Shown in pieces: positions 20,533 through 29,589 of a stretch of DNA of 29,816 nt (its first letter is position 1; each line of letters begins with the position of its first letter). The translations under genes were made by a program, and so were the position numbers. The notes under the pieces are model-generated. The model had not been told where the DNA came from. It did no database searches and was given only the letters and a program-made list of their open reading frames with translations. Origin of the DNA: Priapulus caudatus (taxonomy: Eukaryota > Priapulida > Priapulimorpha > Priapulimorphida > Priapulidae). The stretch is from contig NW_014578929.1 of the NCBI RefSeq assembly GCF_000485595.1, forward strand, positions 1 to 29,816, given 5' to 3'.

Positions 20533-21332
20533 GGTGGGCACTATATAACAACCACCATAGCACCGCATTCCCATAATCCTTTGCGCTTTTCGCCACGGTT
20601 CCATATTTATATTTGAGCAACCATCATTTCAATCGAGTCAATGTAGCCACTTTCAGATGTCATAACTTTTAATATAAATCATTTTCTGAAATCAAACTGC
20701 AGTCTACACAGAGAAGCACCTTGACTGTTTGTTATTAATTTCAGAATTTTTACCGTAACTGTTTACGAGATAGAACGTGCTAAAAACCCAACAAGACGTA
20801 ATCCGAACTAACAGCGACCTGGCAGGACTCTCTCGACTCGACTCACTCGTTTACTCGCTCAGAATACTATAATCTCCCAGCAACAAAAACGTTGCCCTTT
20901 CCCTATCAGCTAGCCATGTACGTGACCAGAAAAACCATTGGGTCATTACGTGCCAATGTGTATAATTTTACATAACATGATTCATAACACGGCCAGGGCG
21001 CAGAGCGGAACAAATTAGCGGCAAACGTAACACTGGGAAACATTTGATATTTAGCATGGCGGCTATGATATTTAGAGTGGCGGGTGCATTTTAGGATGGC
21101 GGGGCTCAACGATAGCCTGGCGGGCTATAAGTGCTCTTGGAGAACCCTGATATAGGCAAGTACAAACGTGCAATGTTAAAATAATTCATTTTTGCCTGAT
21201 TTTATGTTTGCCGCTTGAAAGTTTGAGGGAAGCTACCTTTATTGCATAACGTGGCCATAATGAAAGTTATCTATCGCAGCGCAAAGCATTATGGGAATGC
21301 GCTGCTACGGTGGTTGTTATATAGTGCCCACC
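20533..21332. mobile_element. 800-bp MITE with 54-bp TIRs and 9-bp target duplication
   Basis: The left end GGTGGGCACTATATAACAAC (20533 on, about 54 bp) is inverted at 21279-21332 with about three mismatches. CCGCAATTC is duplicated at 20524-20532 and 21333-21341, exactly flanking the element. The interior has no transposase frame. Insertion splits the integrase coding region of the gypsy element, whose protein similarity resumes right after the second CCGCAATTC. A 9-bp (or 8-10 bp) duplication is compatible with MULE, hAT or P-type mobilisation. I do not assign the superfamily. Confidence 0.9.
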
Positions 21333-22099
21333 CCGCAATTCGTTTGCACAGCAATGGAACTTTAAGCATCTTACGTCCTCGCCAGTATATGCCCAAAGCA
21401 ACGGGAAAGCAGAACAGTCAGTTAAGCCAGCCAAGTGCTTACTTTGCAAAGTCAGATCCTTACCTAGCCATACTGGATCAGAGGAATACTCCAACTCAAC
21501 ACTCAAACACCAGTCCAGCACAGCGACTGATAAGTCGACGAACGAAAACACTGCTACCAACAAGTAAGAGGATTGCTACTGCAGCCGAAAGTGACTGGTG
21601 AGGTCAAGAGGAAATTAGACTACAGTAAGCATCGTCAGAAATTTTACCATAATCAGCATGCCAGAGATTTGGAACCACTTAAGCCAGGCGATATGTTGTG
21701 CATACAACCAACGCGATAGGAATGCCGCTGGGAGCGTGCAGAAATAAAGTCGCAAATAGATCCTCGCTCATATGAAATATGGTGTGAGGACCAACGCATA
21801 CTGTGCAGGAAATCGTAAGCATCTACGTAAAACAAGCGAACCGAATTTTCCATATGTAAGCGACTATACTGACGAAATTGAAGCTAGTCCAGTAGCTCAG
21901 CCAGACAGTGGTAAGAGTCAGATCATTCCAACAGCCAGCAGGAATTCCCAGCTTGATAGTGTGCCAAATAAAAGTGCAGATAGAAAGAAACATAAAAACA
22001 CCGACACCGACAGCAGATCCAGATCCGCCCGTAGGAGTGTGGCGCGGCAGTAGGATAATCACGAAACAGGTCTGCGTATCTGAAAGACTTTGTGACTGA
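21333..22099 (+). pseudogene. Ty3/gypsy pol fragment: integrase C-terminal half and tail
   Basis: It continues the integrase after the MITE. Similarity is spread over three frames: QF then a degraded catalytic-Glu region near ARQYMPKATGKQNSQ (about 21382-21420), DPYLAILDQRNTPTQHSN (about 21452-21510), then LEPLKPGD and SQIDPRSYEIWCEDQRILC (about 21670-21808), NRKHLRKTSEPNFPYVSDYT (about 21814-21873), and a Ser/Pro-rich tail ending PPVGVW near 22029-22046 and a final stop at about 22097. This order matches the C-terminal end of animal gypsy polyproteins. Several frameshifts and stops make it non-functional. Confidence 0.8.
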
Positions 22100-22258
22100 T
22101 TGAGATGCATAATCCTGCTGTCTGGATTCAGTTGATAGTTATGGATCTCTGTTAGAGTATTTTCATTCTTTTTGTTACTGACAATGAAAACGTTACAAAT
22201 ATGATACAAAGTATTTGTTCATGCCAGCAATAGTTGTAAAGGCCAAATTTAGTTCTTT

Positions 22259-22270
22259 AAAAAAGGGAGA
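22259..22270 (+). other. Polypurine tract of the gypsy element
   Basis: AAAAAAGGGAGA lies immediately before TGTAAC, the canonical arrangement of the plus-strand primer next to a 3' LTR. Confidence 0.7.
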
Positions 22271-22402
22271 TGTAACAAAATGCACGTGGTTCATTACTGT
22301 GCTGCCATCTACTTTGTTACTTTGTTATATATTTGAGCGCGAGCATGAGCTCTCTGTTACCGTGTAGCGTTTGCTTGTACACTACCTTTGAGTAGAGAAC
22401 AT
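22271..22402 (+). mobile_element. 3' LTR, left part, interrupted by a transposon
   Basis: It starts with TGTAAC directly after the polypurine tract, as gypsy LTRs typically do. It is cut at 22402 by the 6.4-kb inverted-repeat element. The matching right part should resume at 28784. No 5' LTR is in the window, so LTR identity could not be checked against a partner. Confidence 0.65.
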
Positions 22403-22868
22403 TAGCCCGACAGATATGTGCAATATTTGAGGGAATTGTGATTTTCAGAGAGCATGCCCTAAAGAAGATTTGTTGGCTATAGGGCCATCGCATATTTGTC
22501 CCATGGCAACAATGGCGGCCATTTTCCAAGATGGCCACCATTCGAATCCATTATCCTTCATTTTCAGCTAATATTCAACATAGAAGCATGATCTTGGTGT
22601 CTAAACCAACATTATCGGGGTCAAGGAACACATTGCAATCAAAATCATTATCGGTCGGAGGCCGCCATCTTGGATTTCAAAATGGCCACTATTCAAATCC
22701 ATTATCATTTAATATTTCAGCTAATATTCAACATAGAAACATGATGTTTGTGTGTAAACCAATATTATCGGGGTCAAGGAACACATTGCAATCAAAATCA
22801 TTATTGGTCGGAGGCCGCCATTTTGAATTTCAAAATGGCTGCCATTCAAATCCATTATCCATTACCGA
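22403..22868 (+). repeat. Left inverted arm with two tandem units (151 and 153 bp)
   Basis: The unique outer part is 22403-22530 (shared block GCTATAGGGCCATCGCATAT, 22476-22495, then TTGTCCCATGGCAACAATGG). Unit 1 is 22531-22681, unit 2 is 22682-22834, and a partial third unit starts at 22835. Units share CAGCTAATATTCAACATAGA, ATTATCGGGGTCAAGGAACA and CATTGCAATCAAAATCATTA. YY1-like sites GCCGCCATCTTG (22661-22672) and GCCGCCATTTTG (22814-22825) end each unit. The whole arm is inverted at 28304-28783. Confidence 0.9.
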
Positions 22869-22954
22869 TAACTTCCTATAAATCAATGTCGTTCAAACGT
22901 TCCTCTGCAACACTTAAATACACTGCACGCACGCAGCTGTGCAAAAACAACTAG

Positions 22955-23045
22955 CATATAGAGACAATATAGAAATATAGACAATAGGAATATAGAACAA
23001 TAGAATATAGAATAGAATTTAAAAACAACTATATTATAGTTGTTT
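22955..23045. repeat. AT-rich ACAATATAGAAATAT-type tandem tract
   Basis: ATATAGA.ACAATAG words recur from about 22957 to 23018, between the left arm and the gene. The gene's promoter would lie between here and 23156, but no clear TATA box is assigned. Confidence 0.6.
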
Positions 23046-24900
23046 GAGCACAACGGTAGTGGCAGCTGACATACATTCCTGGTGGTTTCAGCTTATGGTA
23101 CGTGGTGCTAGAGCTAATACATACTGTTCTCAAGTAGCATAGTGAATTGAGGAACAATGGCGAAACTATTCAGTGTGGTGGACCATAATGAGCCTCGAAC
23201 ATCAGGCACAAAGTGCCTGACCACAGACTGGAACAAATGTGTTCTGTGTCAGGAAGTCAGAGATGAGATGCTGAAATGTCCATCTAATTCAGCACGTGCC
23301 ACAGGTGGGGCAGGACACAAGAACATAGCCGAGCACCTTGTAGCCTTCGACAAGATCAGTTGCTTGCCAACAACACTAAAACTGTCACAACTGGATGAGG
23401 GTCAGGGCATCGAGGCAGCATTCCGGCATCACAAAGCCAAATGGCACGACTCCTGCAGACTGCAGTATAATAAAACTAAACTTCAGAGGGCTGAAAAGAG
23501 GAAAATGCCCCACGAAGATGATCCAGACACCCACAAGTTCACCCGCCAGAGCAATGAACATGAACATTGTTCAACAGATATATGCTTCTTCTGTAGCAAA
23601 CCTGCAGCAGAAGATGCTTTGCGAAATCCATCAACATTCAAACTTGACATTCGTGTGAGGCAGTGTGCCGTAAAATTACGGGACAAACCACTCCTAGCCA
23701 AACTCAGTGCTGGAGACCTCATTGCCCAGGAGGCTAAGTAACACGTTCAGTGTCTTGCCTCTCTGTACAATAAAACAAGGGAAATCACAAGAATCGAATG
23801 TAGACGATGTTAACCATGTCATTGCATTCGCTGGACTTGTCACCTATATAGAGGAAGTGCGCCAGTATTGTTGCACCAGTATTCAAGCTAACAGACCTGG
23901 TGAATATGTACAGTACCAGGGTGGCTCAACTGAGCACGCATGTGACAGGGCGTGTACACTCCACCCAACTCGAGAACGGGATACTGAGTTACTTCCCAGA
24001 TATGGACGCTCACAAGCAAAGTCGTGATGTGATTCTCATATGCAATGGAGATATTGGTGCTGCATTGGGGAAATCATGTGGGTGCGATGCTGACAATGAG
24101 GCAGTTCTTCTGGCCAGTGCTGCTAACATAGTTGGGAGAGACATGTTCAAGGTAAAGCAAGACTTCCGTGGCTCATTTGATGCCCATTGTCAGGAGGAGT
24201 TAATGCCGGTTTCACTCTTGGCACTAGTTTCCATGGTGTTGTATGGCCCAAACATCACAACCCAGTCCAGCTCTGTGTTTACGCCTCAACCAGCGCTCAC
24301 CCTCTTACAGATACTAATGTACAACAGTTTGGTATGCCAGAGGGAGATCGCCACCACAAATAGACCTACCACTTGGCACAGCCAAGACCGGGAGACACCA
24401 TTGCCCATATACCTGGGCATCATGATCCACATGAAGACACGCAAACACGCCCCTGTGGACCCCCTCTTTGACCTGGCTCTGTGCATTTCTTATGATCGGG
24501 TGCTGGACATCTCCACAGAACTTGGAAACAAGATCTGTCAACATGAGGTGGAAAAAGCTGTCTGTCCTCCTCAACTCAAGGTTGGCCTGTTTACAACTGC
24601 CGCAGTGGACAATATTGACCACAATCCCAGTTCTACTAGTGCATACGACTCGTTCCATGGATCTGGGATCTCCCTCTTCCAACATCCGGACGACGCTTTC
24701 ACTGGTGTTCAGCGGAATGTTGCTACCAATCCAGACAACACTCAGAGAGGTCCCAAAAGAAAGCCCGCTGAACTGCCAGACACGTACACCAATGTGCCCC
24801 CTGTTTCTATGCTCAGACAGGATCCTCCTGTACCAAAGGTGGAGGGACCCAACAAAGCAGACTGTCAGCTGATGCCTGAAGCCATGCAGAAAGAGTACAG

Positions 24901-25036
24901 GTATGTTCAATTTTACCAGCGTATATATAGCAATGCTTGTGCCAGTTAACCACAATGACTACTATCACGCTAATAAAACTACTACTACCCTAATGAATTA
25001 ATACGGCATCACTCTCTGCACTTGTTTGTTTCACAG
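24901..25036 (+). other. Intron, 136 bp
   Basis: CAG|GTATGT at 24900/24901 and TTTGTTTCACAG|GTGG at 25036/25037 are good consensus splice sites. Splicing joins AG to G and restores the frame KEYR-WLEQMET across the junction (phase 2). Reading through instead meets a stop at 24947. Confidence 0.85.
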
Positions 25037-26614
25037 GTGGCTTGAGCAGATGGAGACAGTGCTGGCCACTGACACCCTCCAAGAGGATGAAACCGTCTCG
25101 TGGGCTGCGCACCACGCTAGCCTTCAACCACCAAATGCAGTACCAGAGAGCAGTGTCACGTTCACTTCTCTACTTCCCCTCTTCTACGACCATGCCAAAT
25201 CTGTTGCCATGATTCGCCATGCCATGGATGTTGTGAAGCAGGCAGTGGCGATTCTGAATCCTGGTCAGGTACCCATCATCACTGTGGATCAACCTCTGTA
25301 CACAGTGGCAAAACAAATCCAGTGGAGTTGGCCAGCGACTCACGGCGAAGATCACTTTAGTGAGATGTGTTGTTGGCTTCACATCGAGATGGCAGCACTC
25401 AAGATACTTGGCGACCTCCTGGGGAAGCGGGTGGAAAGGAGCACTTGTACAAGCTGCAGTTGCTACTCCTGGGACAGCAGATTCCTTTCTGAAAGCCTTC
25501 CATGTGACACGCACACGACGTGCTCATCAAGTCACAGCCAGCAGCCTATATCTTCTCCTACAGCAGGCCTACACTGAGTATAGCAATGACATGACGAGGG
25601 AAATGATCTGATGTCTCTGTCCCCAGTTCCACTTCTGGTCCATCATCCTGCAGCTGGAGATAGAGGTGATGATCTACGTGCGATCAATAAGGGAGGCCGA
25701 CTTCCTACTCTATATAGATGCCCTGACCAAGATCGTGCCTTGGTTCTTCGCCTTGGGACACACCCACTATGCCAGATGGATACCAGTCCACTTGCGTGAC
25801 ATGATTACACTGAGAGATACTCATCCTGATGTCCACCGCCAGTTTCTGAAAGGAAACTTTGCTGTGAAAAAGACGACACGTAGCTTCTCTGCTATTGCTA
25901 TTGACCAGGCCCACGAGCAGAACAATGCCTCTGTGAAAGGTGACGGTGGTGCTGTGGGCCTGACAGAGAACCCTGCAGCTCTGAGACGCTGGATGGTGTG
26001 TGGTCCCGAGATGGCACGTGTGATTGGAGAGTTTGGGGCGTCCACTGAGAAGAGAAAGGAGACTAACACCCGGCACCACGGGCAGACTAAACATGCACAA
26101 ATGGCATTTGCACGAGATGTTAAAGCACTAACTGGTGCTATAGAAGACATGGGCAATCCATTCTGTGAAAAGAGCAGTGTAGATCTTCTCGTACTGGATA
26201 CCAGAGACTTTGCAGATGCAGCAGTCATCGACACTGTGAACCAGATTGAGAAACTTGGACAGGACCAATATGACACCTTTATCAGCAAGTGCCTGGTCAA
26301 CCAGACGAAGCACGTCAAAGATCCCATCAAGAGGAACAACCTCCCTCTATTCAGCCGGCCTCCAGTCCGAGAGAAGTCCAGGTCCCAACAACAGCTCTCA
26401 TCCCTGAAGAATGACTGTTCCCTGTTCTCTAGGCTGTACATTGCATCGCAGGTACGTGATGGAAATCTGGAGGAGTTCTTTGAGCATGAAAACCAGGCGT
26501 GTCCACCAGCATTGTCGCAAATGGGCAAGCTGAGAACTGGTACCAAGTCAGACTTGGTGGGCTGTTTGGAGGACCTGGTTCCTTCACAAGAGAATGCATC
26601 CAACCCCACAGTAC

Positions 26615-27340
26615 AGGTCATCATCCTTGATGGGGCTGCTCTCGTGAACATGCTACGACCTGGTGCTGCTAAGACATTTTTCGATTACGCGCAGCAAGTG
26701 TTCTCACCATACATCCTGTCTCAGCTGCAGCATGTCAGCAGAGTGGATGTCGTGTGGGATGAATATCTCCCTGAAAGTCTGAAGGCCGAAAAACGCAGCA
26801 AGAGAGGGAAGGGAGTTCGTAGACGCGTTGAGCCATCCAGTGCCATTCCTGGAAACTGGCCGGAGTTTCTGTGCATCGACGACAACAAGGCTGAGCTGTT
26901 CTCTTTCCTGGCAACTAGTGTGATAGCCCTTGACACTGACAAACAAATAATCAGCACCAATCATGCTGACGTCTTCTGTACGCAGCCCCGAGATATATCA
27001 GGTCTTGCACCATGCACACATGAAGAGGCTGATACCCGTATCCTACTGCACCTAGCAGATGCTGCGAGGGAAGGGTATACCAAGGTGTCAATACGCACAG
27101 TTGACACGGATGTGCTAGTACTGGCAGTGACAGCAGCCCAGCGCCTCAACGTCACTGAGCTGTGGGTCGCCTTTGGAGCTGGGAAGAGTTTTCGACATTT
27201 AGCAGCTCATGAGATGGCGAGGGCACTAGGTCCGGATCGATGCATAGCCTTACCAATGTTCCATGCCTTTACTGGATGTGACACAGTATCATCTTTTGGT
27301 GGCAGGGGGAAGAAGACGGCGTGGGATACATGGACGACCT
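26615..27340 (+). other. FEN1/XPG-like PIN nuclease domain within the transposon gene
   Basis: It reads VIILDGAALVNML (Asp at 26629), then VVWDEYLPESLKAEKRSKRG (Asp at 26758, followed by basic residues as in the FEN1 arch entry), HEEADTR (Glu at 27025, Asp at 27031), VDTDVLVLA (Asp at 27103 and 27109), and TGCDTVSSF (Asp at 27280), followed by GGRGKKTAWDTW, which resembles the G-x-G-x-K-x-A turn of the FEN1 helix-hairpin region. The spacing and order match the two-metal carboxylate set of FEN1-family nucleases. The domain itself is uninterrupted in this copy (frame open 25666-27540). Confidence 0.75.
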
Positions 27341-27521
27341 TTGATGACGTTACTAGAGCCTTCTGTGTCTTGGCTGCCACCCGAGACGCCATAGACGACT
27401 GGATGGGGCCTCTGGAGCGATTTGTGGTATTGACCTATGACCGCACTAGCAGCCAGGAATCAGTCAATCAGGCACACAAGCAGCTGTTCACCATGAAAGG
27501 TAGAACAATTGATGGACTCCC

Positions 27522-27827
27522 GCAACACAAGCAGCACTGATTCAACACACAAAGAGGGCTGCCTACCAAGCTGGTCACTGCTGTGGACAGATGATGGTTG
27601 CAGCCCCAGAACTCCCATCTCCAGGTGACTGGGGGTGGAAGAGGAACGACACAGGTGGATGGGAAGTTCACTGGACCACACTACCAGAAGCGACCCAGGC
27701 CTGTCGTAGGCTCTACGGCCAGGCCTGTAGATGCAAAAAGGGGTGCAGAGGAAGGTGCAAATGTGTCAAGGCAGCACTTCAGTGCACTGCCCTTTGCCTC
27801 TGTGGTGGACTGTGTTCTCAGAACTAA
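27522..27827 (+). other. Cys-rich (CXC-like) C-terminal segment, out of frame
   Basis: A one-base loss near 27520 moves the end of the protein into another frame. It then reads TQAALIQHTKRAAYQAG, a Pro/Trp-rich linker (PSPGDWGWKRND), and a nine-cysteine cluster C-x-C-x3-C-x3-C-x-C-x6-C-x3-C-x-C-x3-C (27726-27818), ending with TAA at 27825. The pattern is like tesmin/TSO1 CXC or Cys8 zinc-binding modules and could bind DNA ends. Confidence 0.75.
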
Positions 27828-28303
27828 CATTGCAATTCATTAAAAACCGGTAATACTGCTATGGAAGGCCTTACTTGGTTAATAATGGAGGGATTGTCGT
27901 GGATTTGTGCTCACCACTAACAAACAACATTGGGACATGCAATATTGATTTGCAAAATACAGCATAATCTCGTGAACTATGTGCTCATATAAATAAACTA
28001 CCAAGTATTTTAAAGGAAACACTGGGAAGTACTGCATTATACTCTCACATGTTACAGTTCAAAAACATGTATAACTCCGCCAATATTAAATATGTTGATG
28101 GTTTTGCTATTATTTAGTTCCTTGAATGCCAGATATATGTAGTTAGGTAGTTGCTAGCATGTTGTAAATAGTACCACTGCATTTCCCATCACTACCATTT
28201 TCAATTTACTAGCTTTGTTAATTATTTTGTTGAACCAATATTATACCTTTAAAATGTAATGTGATGTAATGTAAAGTGATTGAATTGAATTGAAGTAAAT
28301 TGA
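27828..28303. other. 3' untranslated/spacer DNA with a polyadenylation signal
   Basis: AATAAA at 27992-27997 lies about 165 bases after the stop codon and is a plausible poly(A) signal for the transposon gene. From 28245 to 28303 there are short AATGTAATGTAAAG / TTGAATTGAATTGAA repeats up to the right arm. No further gene. Confidence 0.55.
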
Positions 28304-28783
28304 ATTGGATAATGGATTTGAATGGCAGGCATTTTGAAATTCAAGATGGCGGCCTCCGACCGATAATGATTTTGATTGCAATGTGTTCCTTGACCCCGAT
28401 AATGTTGGTTTAGACACAAACATCATGTTTCTATGTTGAATATTAGATGAAATATTAAATGATAATGTATTTAAATGGCGGCAATTTTAAAATTCAAGAT
28501 GGCGGCCTCCGACCGATAATGATTTTGATTGCAATGTGTTCCTTGACCTCGACAATGTTGGTTTAAACACCAAGATCATGTTTCTATGTTGAATATTAGC
28601 TGAAAATGAAGGATAATGGATTTGAATGGTGGCCATCTTGGAAAATGGCCGCCATTGTTGCCATGGGACAAATATGCGATGGCCCTATAGCTAAAAATCT
28701 TCCTTAGGACATGCTCTAACAGTGTGCCAAAACTCATGCTTGTATCATAAAAATCACATTTCATTCACAAATCTGCCGGGCTA
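28304..28783 (-). repeat. Right inverted arm with two tandem units
   Basis: On the minus strand it repeats the left arm: outer block with GCTATAGGGCCATCGCATAT, then two units containing CATTGCAATCAAAATCATTA and GCCGCCATCTTG (plus-strand CAAGATGGCGGC at 28342-28353 and 28495-28506). Relative to the left arm it has an extra stretch of about 25-30 bases near 28710-28745, or the left arm lost it. Confidence 0.9.
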
Positions 28784-28871
28784 CATAGACTACATAATAA
28801 ACATGTGTTGGAGTGTAATACGAGCCGTTCGTCGTATGTAATACCTGTACGAGAGCCACAGAAGTGATACA
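28784..28871 (+). mobile_element. Probable right part of the interrupted gypsy LTR
   Basis: Directly after the transposon end, CATAGACTACATAATAAACA contains AATAAA (28796-28801), as expected for an LTR R region. The LTR end is uncertain. GATACA at 28866-28871 is one candidate because it ends in CA and would give an LTR of about 217 bp once the CAT duplication is removed. No target-site duplication is visible to confirm it. Confidence 0.4.
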
Positions 28872-29560
28872 CCTCTCATTGAATGTCTCCAAGACCCGAT
28901 CAGATAGCCTCGTCTGTTCAGGGTAAATGCCATGTATGTATATATATATATAATTTATTTATCGTCTAATAATAATAATAAAATTGTTTGTTAATATTTA
29001 AGTACAGTACAGTACAGTGTTTTCCTCTTTTGACTGTGATACCGTCAAGGAGTCTAGTTGATTTTAGCTATCAACTCGGCGAAGTCGCTTCTCTTCTGTG
29101 TTGCCCGTGTTAACTTTAGCCTGCTGAACAGTGACTTGTAACATATAATATTGGCGATGTATTCCCACGGATCTCTATAGTATCACCTGGTGGGTTTTGG
29201 AAATGGCATTTTCTTTGTAATAGTGGTGTTGGGTAATCTATGGGTAATTTTCTAGTAATATTATCAGGAGTAAGATAATATAGAAGGAGTATGACACTCC
29301 AAAACACGATAAATTCAACATTTGCTTGCCTAATTTTACCGATGATATATTACGTGCAACTCGATAAAAATTACATCTAAATTAGCGTTGGACATCCACC
29401 GCACACTCAAACTTTACTTTGTTTCCATACCTCTTCTTTTTATGGAGATATAGCTTTGAACGTCACACATGGTTCATAGCGTTTGACTAGGCTGGTGGTT
29501 TAGCTTTCCTAGACTTCCGAACTGTTGTTATGCAGTGTGAGGAATGGTCTCTTGTCTGTT
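28872..29560. other. Non-coding, no gene seen
   Basis: ATATAT tract at 28935-28952, AATAAT tract at 28967-28980, and (AGTAC)n at 29001-29018. Short frames have no recognised domain. Confidence 0.5.
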
Positions 29561-29589
29561 GACAAGAATGCCACCTGCTGGCGGCAGGA

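Larger units (their letters stand above)
23157..27827 (+). pseudogene. Transposase/PIN-nuclease fusion gene of the 6.4-kb element, decayed copy
   Basis: Two exons (23157-24900, 25037-27827) would encode about 1,500 residues. The start ATG at 23157 has ACA before it and G after it. In order: a CVLCQ...HDSC module (23238-23457) and a CFFCS...HVQC module (23584-23752), probably zinc fingers; a predicted DDE core with candidate Asp at 24608 or 24617 (VDNIDHNPSS), Asp at 25287 (ITVDQPLYTV), WLHIEMA after it, and Glu at 25915 (IDQAHEQNN); a FEN1/XPG-like PIN domain (26615-27340); and a Cys-rich tail (27720-27818). Lesions: TAA at 23739 where relatives carry Tyr, frameshifts near 23785-23810, 23862 and 25422, TGA at 25609, and a one-base loss near 27520. 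The role would be cut-and-paste transposition in the nucleus. The domain calls are by eye. Confidence 0.8.
22403..28783 (+). mobile_element. 6.4-kb DNA transposon with long inverted arms (Academ-like candidate)
   Basis: The outer ends are TAGCCCGACAGAT (22403) and the inverse ATCTGCCGGGCTA (28771-28783). CAT flanks both sides (22400-22402 and 28784-28786). If TA belonged to the target, the alternative reading would be a TA duplication and ends at GCCCG. Arms of about 470 bp enclose a single spliced gene on the plus strand. It inserted into the 3' LTR of a gypsy element, so it is younger than that element. Transposase plus XPG-like nuclease plus Cys-rich finger with a 3-bp duplication agrees with my recollection of the Academ superfamily. 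No database comparison was possible. Confidence 0.75.

Noticed and set aside
23739-23760. Splice donor at AA|GTAACA that would remove the TAA stop
   Set aside because: In-frame downstream codons (H-x-Q-C-L-x-S-L-Y-N-K) continue the zinc-finger-like module, so the stop is better read as a point change within coding sequence.
24314-24955. 213-codon minus-strand frame
   Set aside because: It is the antisense shadow of exon 1 of the transposon gene, and codon patterns and motifs support the plus strand.
25821-26651. 276-codon minus-strand frame
   Set aside because: Antisense to the transposase/PIN coding frame, with no independent similarity.
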